In this document: piece after piece, positions 50,781 through 64,000 of the stretch
Layout: every line of letters starts with the position of its first letter
Position numbering within the stretch: position 1 is the first letter of the stretch
Source of the DNA: Gymnogyps californianus
Lineage: Eukaryota; Chordata; Aves; Accipitriformes; Cathartidae
Direction of reading: 5' to 3'
DNA length: 64,000 nucleotides
Assembly (NCBI RefSeq): GCF_018139145.2
Contig: NC_059481.1
Location: 4,762,368-4,826,367 of the forward strand
Translations under genes and position numbers: made by a program
Notes under the pieces: generated by a model
What the model was told of the DNA's origin: nothing
The model's input: only the letters and a program-made list of their open reading frames with translations
Databases searched by the model: none

Positions 50781-53700
50781 CTGCCAGATGCTTCTCTGTG
50801 TATTTCCGTGTGAACATAGATGCAGTCTTTGAGGTTGAGTTCTTAAAACCTACATGCACTGACAGTAAGTTAACGCTCAGACCGTTAGGTCTGAGACCTT
50901 GCGTTCTTGGTGCTCAAATGGCAGTGGATGCATGAGTTTTCGACATAGAAACACATGCATCCTGAATTTAATCACACATGGAGAATTGCTATCACTGAGC
51001 AATCAGATGGCCTCATTCTACAGGGGACTGGGCTAAATTCTCCATCGAAACTAGCTAGATTTGTAAATAGTCATGCATTTATCTGCTCAAGTGACACAAT
51101 AAATAATGGCACAATACTGCACATCACCAATACACACAGGTGAAACGTGAGTGTGTATGTGGCCTCAAATGTTTACGTGTTGCTTTGGGAGTGTCAAGTA
51201 AGGAAGAAACTTGTTCACACAACAGAAAAATTATTTTCACACAGTCAAGTAGCACTAAAAACGTGGGTACTCTAGAACAACATGTGACTATTCTAGGGCA
51301 CTTCAATAAACACTTTTCCCCATCTTTTTCCACTGATAATTATCTCTTGGTGTGAGGCAACCTCATTATGTATTCATTATGCTGTGTTCCCCACAGGATG
51401 TCACAAGGCACTATAAAAATAAACAGCGTTACTGAAACACTTTAAAATGACAGCAAAGAGCTATTGCTTTAATTTAATTTAAAAATTGTAGCCTTTAGAC
51501 CAGCTATAAACAGAAATCTCTAACACTATAAATCACTACAACAGTTCTCACTTCCCTCTTAGGAAAACAAAGGAAAAAGAGCCTTTTTCCCCAAATCTTT
51601 CATTAAGGGACTGTCATCCTGCAAGACCTGAGCCACCAGCTTCCTTTTCAGCTCCCTCCAGGCTTCCCCTCACCTCCGTGCAGGAACGGCCCTTTGGCAC
51701 CCGCTGACCAGGGCACCGCTCCTGCTAGTCGCCCAGCAGGCCATCGTGCTCAGCAACCGCCTGGAGTAAGGCAGGAGTGAGGTGCAGCGTTAGGAGGCCT
51801 GAGGACCCCTGTGATCTCCCCTCAGCTGCAAGTGTTTCAAGCACCCTCTAAATGGGACTGAGGGGCACAAATGTGATTCAACCGCCTAACAGCAGTCCAG
51901 AGATACCTGCTTATAAGTGTCTCCCACCTGCAGCCAGATCTATTAGTTATAACCCAGCCTACAACTGTAAAAGGTCCTTTCTCACTTTTTTTTTGTGTTA
52001 ATTTGGCAAATATATACGCTGAGTTCTGTACAGAATCAAACAAAAGTAGTTTTGAATATTAAAGTTCTGTCATACATGGTTAGCCTCCATATTCCAAGCA
52101 CACAAAAAATCACTCCATGACATCAACCTACAATTTGATGGGGTAAAATAGGGCTAAACTAGTCTAACGCCTGGCTACTGCCATATTTGTGCAAAGTATT
52201 CTGAGGAATCACTCCAAACAAATACCCTCAGCCATTATAAACCTTGAAAAAGCAAAAGCTATTCTGCCTCTATTTTTAATTATTCCAAATCTTCCTTGTT
52301 AAGGGTCTCAGTTTGGTGGTGTTCCCGGCCAATATATGTTTGTGATAACAAACCATCAAAAATCCAATGACAGATCTGATGTAAATCTCTGTACAAGGTG
52401 AATTCAGTAAGAGCTTGTCATGAACGCTAATCTAACTTCCAGTTAATTGTACCAAAATCTAATTTTATATCATAGATGCTGTGTTGTGAGTCAAGTAAAA
52501 ATGTCATTGTTTGTTTGATTGAGACCTCTGCAAGACCAGGATATCATCTGATAGAGCAGAATCAAGGCAGCAAAACAAGGATGGGGGGAATTGCCGGTTC
52601 TTTTTTTTTCTTTTCACACTTGGAGACCTCTGCCCAGTTCAGGGTGGAATTTGGAAACATGGCTGCTTGGTTCATTTTTGTACTGTATCATTAGCAGTTG
52701 GGCTGTTTAGATGTTAAGATGGGTTGTTACAATACTTATTACAAGATTTAAGTTTATAAATGATAATGGCAACCTGGCACTGAAGCAGTCAAACCAAATT
52801 GGTTAATTATTTCAGACTGGCATGAATAATCGGATTATATAGGAAACTGCAAATGAAAAACTAATCTCTGAAACATTTCCCTGTATCTGTATTTTCAGAG
52901 ACATCAGTTTGCTATGTACTGTAATTACGGCCATACTGAAAATTACTACACAATCATATTTCAGCATAGAAGAGAGTAATTTTGGGGTTAATATTCACTC
53001 TTGAGTTTTATGGAACAAATAGGCTTCCATATGTCTCCGGAGCAACATGTTTGCGATCGCCATCTGTTACTCAAGAGTAGTTTTATAGAAAAATAATGCA
53101 AATTACTTCCCTCTTTAATTACACTGGTGCTTTGCAATATTGCGTTTTGTTCTGATTTGGAAAAGTGCCAGTTTGCCAGATTCAAGGGACAGGTGTTTAC
53201 TTAACCATGAACTTTAAAAACAAGATATAAAGAGTTACATTTTTTTATTTTCTAGAATATGGAAAAACTGTAATTGTACAATTGTATACCTTGCAACATG
53301 TTAGTAAAACTTTGAGGAGTACTATCAAAGCTGTTAAGGCTCAATAACCAAGCCACTATGATACCTGTTTCATGAAAATACTTTGAAGCCCAGTCTTTGT
53401 TATTGCACTAAATTGGAAAAGGCAACATTTGTTTTATATTGCATTACAGTCAACTAGATCAACTACAATTAAACATTTCATTTTTTTCTAGTATGGGAGA
53501 ACCACTGAGGGGAACATGTAGGAAGCAGAAAATGTTTAATACTATGGTTTACCTTTTGTCACTATATAAAAGCGGATAGCACTGTAACAGTGTGATGCTG
53601 ATTTGTACATTTCAAAAAAGCAGAATTTTAAAACCCTTTACAACTCCTAAATGACTGCCCTAACAGTTTTGCCTGAATACCACAGTTGAAGCTCATCCAA

Positions 53701-56700
53701 TAAACAGATGTTGAGTCCCAACCAAGATACAGCAGAATTCCTGTAGTCACTGAGGTATATGTAAAGTGCATCTGTTAAAGCACTCAGTTTAAGAAAGGCG
53801 CTAATACTAATAGCAAAATGCAATTACTCCCTCTATTCATATACAATAAATCCACAGGTCCAAGTCCTACAAAAGATAATCTTATGAAGCAGTCTTGCCC
53901 CGAATGCCACCTAGCCACAAATCATTAACATGAGCTTTGCTCCTTAGCTTTTGGACTCTGCTAGCTAATATGATAATATTTTTGATGTATATCTTTAACA
54001 ACTATGTTTTTGGCAGATGCCTCTGCAATTTATTACTGTTTGATGACCATCATGTGACACTCCTTTAAAAAAAAGTCACTTATTCCCCAGTTCCAGTAAA
54101 GACGTCTTTTACTGCAGGTAGATACTTCTATGCTCATTCTACACTTTGTCTTACTGCATTTGATATGCCGATATGTCCTGCTTTTAAGTCCTAGTTTTAA
54201 GATCAATGCATAGGTTTAATTTTTGGTCTTTACAGAGAACAGTACTCTCCTTTAGTGATCTAAATGTATGAATTTTCCATATGTATATGCTGCAGAACTT
54301 TATATAGAAGAGGTTAAATCAAGTCATTAACTTAAAGTATGTGCAGTTCAATTCCAGAAAGGAAAAACACTGTAAGACTCTTATCTGTAAGTTCCATTAA
54401 TTTCAAGGTTTGCTATTACAGTAGTTCTAAAAGCGGACCTTCTTCAAGTTCCAGTGCTAATCTAAACTATCTCAGCGTAAGCATATTTAAACCAAATGAC
54501 TACATGCCATGGTTTACACCATTAATTTATAATCAATTAAAATTATAATACTTAATTCTGCAGTACAGGCAAAACCACAGGCAGACTGTGTTCCAGATCA
54601 AACATACCACTTGAAGTGAACCTACTTATTTTGAGTGCAGCTTAGAGTTGGTTAGTGTATGGAAATCTAAACGGTCTTAATGATAGTACTACAGAGACAC
54701 CCATCTAAACAAACCACTATAAGCATTATTAGGGTGAATTTGTTTTTTTTTAAATCAGTCAATACTCACTTCCTCAGTGACCACAGTCAGTTCAAACGAG
54801 GTTTTGTAGTAAATCCCCCAAAAAGCCTGTATTCTTGCAACATCAGATAGCAAATCCTAAGAACCCACCCAAACTCAGCTGCAGAAGGCCACAAATGGAG
54901 CAGAACAGAGTAGCACTGGGTGTCAGCGGGCGCTCTGCCACTACCTCCCTCATCGCAGGGAGGGCTTGCTGGCTGTACCAGCCCAGCAGGAGACCCCCAC
55001 AATGCATGTCATCAGAGACACAGATTCAGCTTTTCAACAGCAAGAGACTGCCACTCGCAATGCAGAAAAAACCCCAACTGTCATTATGTTGTTTTTAAAC
55101 ATCTCCAGATGAGCTTTTGGAAATTTTCTGTTGTCATTCTAGCAGACAGATAATGTTTCTTGTTCTTTTCTCTAAAATGAGATCAAAGTCTTTGTTTGCT
55201 GGGAGAAGGCTGGAAAGGGGAAGTCATTCTTAGACCTGAATCTCTGTCTCTGTAGGCCACACCACTGTAGTACAGACTGCATTTCTCTCCTCGTTAACTT
55301 GCAACTTAAACTCAGTGCTGCATTTCTGTTTTCTAAAGAGTGTACTTCAAAAAAAGCTTCAATCATAAGATTGAAGGTAATGCATTAGAGTTGACTCATT
55401 CAGCAGGTCACTGAACTACAAGCAGTTACGAAAAGGAAATGAATCTCCAAGTAAAACCAAAATAGAGAACCAAACAGAGGAATGTGTCCAAAACACATCC
55501 TGTTTTCAGATCGTCCTGTGTACCCCTTCTTCCACAGAAACCAATTTTTAATGTAAACTGTGACTCTGAAGTCTTCCTCAAGCACCAGAGGCTCCTTGCA
55601 GGAAAGACATTTAAGAAGGGAAAGCTAGGAGGAAGAGGTGAAGGAGGGCGGCACTTTGTAAGTTCTGGTTTTTTGTTGGTGGTGCTTTATACGTTGTGAA
55701 GGTATTTTCTTAAACAAAGAAAAACATAATTCTCCTTCAGATTCCGAATCAACAGGCTTAATAGATTCTCCCCTTTCCCTTCCACTTGCAGATAAATAAC
55801 ATACATTTGAAAAAGACTGAAAGGTAGTAGGAACAGCTAAGACTCAAGAACTGACTGCGCTGATAACTGGTTGATGTTCCTAGCTTCACAAGACGGCATG
55901 CAGAGGAAAGTATGAGTCAGAGCCTTTCATATTAAATTCCCCATGATATAACAAGAAATACTTCCAAAATACCTCTATCTGTGTGTCATCGCCACTCCAG
56001 CGCGTAAGGAAAAAAATGCTAACATAGCATTACAATGTTACAAGACCATGGTTGTGATGGCGAGAAGAGGAAAACCAATATAATGGCTTGGAGCACTACA
56101 ACACATGGGTCTATTCTTGCAGAATAATGTAGGGGTTTGGGGTGGGAAGAAAGTATTTTGAAAGTTGTGTACAGTGTCAGCACTGGAGAGGCCATCCCAG
56201 CTTTGAGAATATTGTTGTCAGAAGATATGCCTCTATAAAACTTACATCTTCGCTTGTGCTCATGGCAAACTTTTAAAATAATTTTTGCTAAATGCATCAG
56301 TTCTCTCTTCAAAAGGGATGTGGCTCAACACGCTGCCCATTGTACGTTTTGGAAGACTTTTCATAATAAGCAATTTTCGTAAGGTCTATTTGTGCCACTT
56401 ACTGGACTTCTAGTGAATTACACTTTTAAATGTTCCAGGCTTGATTAAATCCAAGAGTCTTTACAGATTATATTTGTGATTATTTTTATTGACTTATAGA
56501 AAAAAACACTCAACCTCTTACTAAAAAAAAATCAATGGAAAATGTTTTTTTCATTCCCACTACCTGCAATATTTTTATTTCTCATAGGTTCTCTAAATCG
56601 GTTTAAACACATAAATGGTAACTAACAGAAATTCTTCTGCATTCTTCTTTTTGAATGGGGTGGGAAACTGCAAAAGAATATGCACATAGGTACGACTTCA

Positions 56701-57179
56701 CGCAACGTGTCATTTAGTATGAAACAACGTATGAGCGACAATTCAGTCAGCATTTAGTATAAAAGTAGATGGGACTTCTAGATTCCATTCATTACCTGAA
56801 AATACCTGTGTCATGTATTAATCTGTTAGAGGGAAAAATGAGCAGATTTTTTGAAGAGAGAACTGCAATCGTATTAAGACTCTGTCTTTCTCTGTGCTTA
56901 ATCAGTTTTTGAGTGCCAGTGAGAGAAAGCATTGTGGTACTGCCCTGCCATGAACACCGTAATGCCATTATAAAAGGTCTCACGCTGCTTTTTCCTGTAA
57001 GTGCCATTTTGTCTGGGAAAGCAGTAGGCGCATTACCGTGAGCTCGTACAAAAATCCTCAACAGGCAGTTAGCTGAACGTGCACATACTCCCTGCACTGA
57101 CTTCCTAACCAATTAAAGGCAAACAAATCAAGTTGCGTGACGGGAAACGGCACGCTGGCATTTTTGCAAGTACTGCAAA
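50781..57179. other. Intergenic between RAB8B and RPS27L
   Basis: These 6.4 kb lie between two promoters that face away from each other. The DNA is AT-rich, with modestly GC-rich patches at 51610-51840 and 54890-55010. No open frame here looks coding, and no RNA gene or known repeat was recognised. Confidence 0.5.
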
Positions 57180-57473
57180 CGACGTCCCTGTGAGGCCGAG
57201 GCTCCCGCCCGATTTCTGGAAGCCCCTCACAAACCGGCGCCCCACGCCCGCCGCCGGCCCGCCCTGCCGGCGCTCCCGCTCCGGGGCCGGCCAGCCCCGC
57301 CCCCCAGCACACACCATAGACCCGAGTCCGCCGGGCGCCCAGAGCAGCTCGAGCTCCGCGCCGCCAGCGCGGCGCTGCCCTCGCGCCCGCCGGAAGCGCG
57401 CGGGGAAGGGGCGGGGCGGCGGGGGCAACACGGGGCTGGCGTCGCGGGCGCACGGGGCGGCTCCGCGGCAGAC

Positions 57474-61693
<4,220 letters not shown>

Positions 61694-61860
61694 ACACTTC
61701 AGCATGTGGTTTTGGATCTGTGTTCCTGAAAGCCTTACCAGTTTAAAAATGCCTGTTAATACAATTTAATTACGACTGATTTTGTAAAAATTACACGCTA
61801 CTGGTGGCTAATGAGCTGGAATCTCTTTTTCAATAAATGATTTGAAGTGCAAGTTTTTCC
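61694..61860 (+). other. RPS27L: RPS27L 3' UTR and poly(A) signal
   Basis: A short UTR has AATAAA at 61832-61837, 139 bases after the stop. Further AATAAA hexamers follow near 62155, 62708 and 62930 and could give longer forms. A short UTR is usual for ribosomal protein genes. Confidence 0.65.
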
Positions 61861-64000
61861 TGCAAGTTTGCAGACAACTGAGCTCTATTTTTATAATTTT
61901 ACTTTTAAACAGTGTATTGTTAATTGCGTGGTGTCATTTAGTATAAAAACCTTGGACTTGCTGCATCCTCTCCTCATGAATCAACTACACCAGTGTAACG
62001 TATATGGTGACAGAAACTGCTTAAGAAAGCATTTTGTATACTTTATTACTGCAGCTACCCTAACTGCAACGGTTGCAAAGGCTAGATAGATTTAAAATGG
62101 CTCATTTGCTTTCAACATTGCTTTAGTCCCTTTACCGTGTTGAGTAACGTAGCAATAAATAAAAATCTAAAGTTACTCAGTTATGTTCAGCTGTTTTTCT
62201 GGAAAGCATAGTTTTTCCCTCCCTCTAATCTGGTCTCAAAACTGCATTTGGTATTCTATACTGAGATTTCTATACCAAAAAAAAAAAAAAGTCTTTTGCA
62301 AAACACTGAAAGCATTGAGTATAGAGAAAGTATATGGTATATAAGCAACAGTAAGTCAGCAAACTACACTAACAGCTGTGAATGGTATCCAGTCATTAAA
62401 AAAACTAGTACAGCAAAACCATGCATATTTTCAGTATTAAATACTGACATTAAATAATTACCTTTTTGCAATGAGGAAACAGGTTTTTAGTTAGTTTTTA
62501 AAAGCCATCCCTTTCTAAATGGCTGTTAAAAAGTGGATTTTGTTTTTTTAAACCATGAGAAAACATTCAACAGTCTTACATGTATCTTATTTTACTAAAT
62601 AATATCTCAAGTTATGTATCAACATTTCTTTTAAAGTATCAGGTGTCTTGGTGAGCTAATTATTGTTGGGAATTTCTATTTAACCTGTATTCTTTTTATG
62701 ACTTTTAAAACTTGTACGTTTGTAGTCAATAAAAGAAAACCCCAAAACCTGATATTACAATTTGTTGCATTTGCAAGAGAAGTTTTATTTCAGTTAATTC
62801 AAACAGTGACCACTTATAATTACCAGGTGCAAAAAGTAGGTGTTTGATACAGAAATAGATGCACCAATGTAGTATACATGCCTTTTAAGGAAAGTACAGT
62901 TTTATGTCAGTGCCATACTGTGTTTTCACAATAAAGGTTAATTTAAGAGTAAGTTTATCAGGAAAGCTGCTCTTAATTGACCAGTTTCCCACACGTAATG
63001 CCAGTCCATCAAATAAGTGGTTTCAGAACAAAGATCAAAGTAGCAATATTAATTCACTTGTGACCTGAATACATGTGCTAAGGCCAGATTGATTCCTAGT
63101 CTCCCATATCTCTGCCTTCTCTTCCTCTACCCTAAAAGATAAGAACTCATGATTTAAGTAAATACCAAATCAAGGAAAGTCAATGACCCATTTTCCAGGT
63201 ACTGGAAGATGAAATTCAGACATCATAGCATCTCCAGTACTGTATATGTGACAGCAAAGGTTTTTTAAAAGCCTTAAGTTATGGGGATACGTATGTATCC
63301 CAGTATGAAGAACATGGTATGCATATAAAAAGTTGGTGGCTAAACATATTCTGTGAGGGAAGTGAGACACTGTCATTAGTATCTTGGTGTTAGAAATGCC
63401 TTAGACACTTCTTACTGTTATTCACTTTCATATATACTTCAAGTATTTACATTTATTAGTGTTTGGTCATATGCAGACAAGCATAACGGTAAACCTATGC
63501 CTTCTACATTCTGAATCTTTGTCTAAACCCAAACACAATGATCAGTGAGTGAAACTTGTTTTCTCTGAAATATGCAAAATGGTTTTCAAGAACAGTAAAT
63601 ACCATTTGCAAAACAGATGCATCATACAAGAAAAGTATGTTATAAATCCTAAAATAACGGTATTATTACTTTTCAGATTTTCTATATTTAAAACATTGTA
63701 TTTGGTCTATTTCTATTCATGTATTCTTCAACATGAAAACAACTCAGAACTACTTACTCTTGTTCCCTGTGTAAAACGGGCAATGACTTCTGCTGCTGCA
63801 CGTTTACCCAGCTAGTAGGTGCTCAAGACTGGGGGGGGTGTGGGGTGTGGAAATGTTGCTATTGTAGAAGACGCTCAGCTCCAGTACTTCTGTATTGGAA
63901 CTGTCAAACAGAATCAGAGACTTCAGTGGAAGAACACATAATTTATTGCCTGACCAAATGAAAGTTTATTCAGAAAGCTTCTCTCTGTTGTCTCTACTGA
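61861..64000. other. Intergenic to the right edge
   Basis: AT-rich DNA with an A run at 62277-62290 and a G-rich patch near 63831. The next gene in the conserved order would be LACTB, but I see no exon or CpG island of it here. Confidence 0.5.

Noticed and set aside
62248..63815. Small + strand frames at the right edge as possible LACTB exons
   Set aside because: None resembles the beta-lactamase-like domain or has splice sites that fit, and there is no CpG island here.

Overview
The window looks like avian nuclear DNA. It is AT-rich and almost empty of large interspersed repeats, it has three discrete CpG islands, and it carries two short fragments resembling the ends of LTR families common in bird genomes. 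The gene order matches the human 15q22 block CA12 - APH1B - RAB8B - RPS27L, read in the reverse direction. The species cannot be fixed from the sequence alone; a neoavian bird is the best guess.

Layout, left to right. Positions 1-8,001 hold the 3' end of CA12 on the + strand: a long intron, the exon for the transmembrane helix (5349-5433), the last coding exon (6296-6380) and a 3' UTR with AATAAA signals. Around 9743-10178 on the - strand lies a broken copy of the end of APH1B, the gamma-secretase subunit gene expected at this place and on this strand. It has frameshifts and stops and lacks the introns expected between its last exons. A large CpG island at about 17.03-18.64 kb has no recognisable coding exon and may be the surviving promoter of that lost gene.

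RAB8B occupies 25,682-50,303 on the - strand. All eight coding exons can be placed to the base, with intact splice sites, and give a complete 207-residue Rab GTPase. Intron 1 is 16.9 kb and contains a pair of about 155-bp repeats in inverted orientation 2.1 kb apart. The RAB8B promoter is a CpG island at 49.64-50.78 kb with an ETS-type site and a ZNF143-like site. After 6.4 kb of intergenic DNA comes a third CpG island and RPS27L on the + strand (57,474-61,693), four coding exons giving a complete 84-residue ribosomal protein with a C4 zinc finger. The last 2.1 kb is intergenic; LACTB would be expected just beyond the window but is not seen.

The genes do not form one pathway. CA12 is a cell-surface carbonic anhydrase, RAB8B a vesicle-traffic GTPase and RPS27L a ribosomal protein paralogue; they are neighbours through conserved vertebrate synteny. 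I found no convincing new biological system. The items most worth a second look are the decayed APH1B, the orphan CpG island and the inverted repeat pair in RAB8B intron 1.
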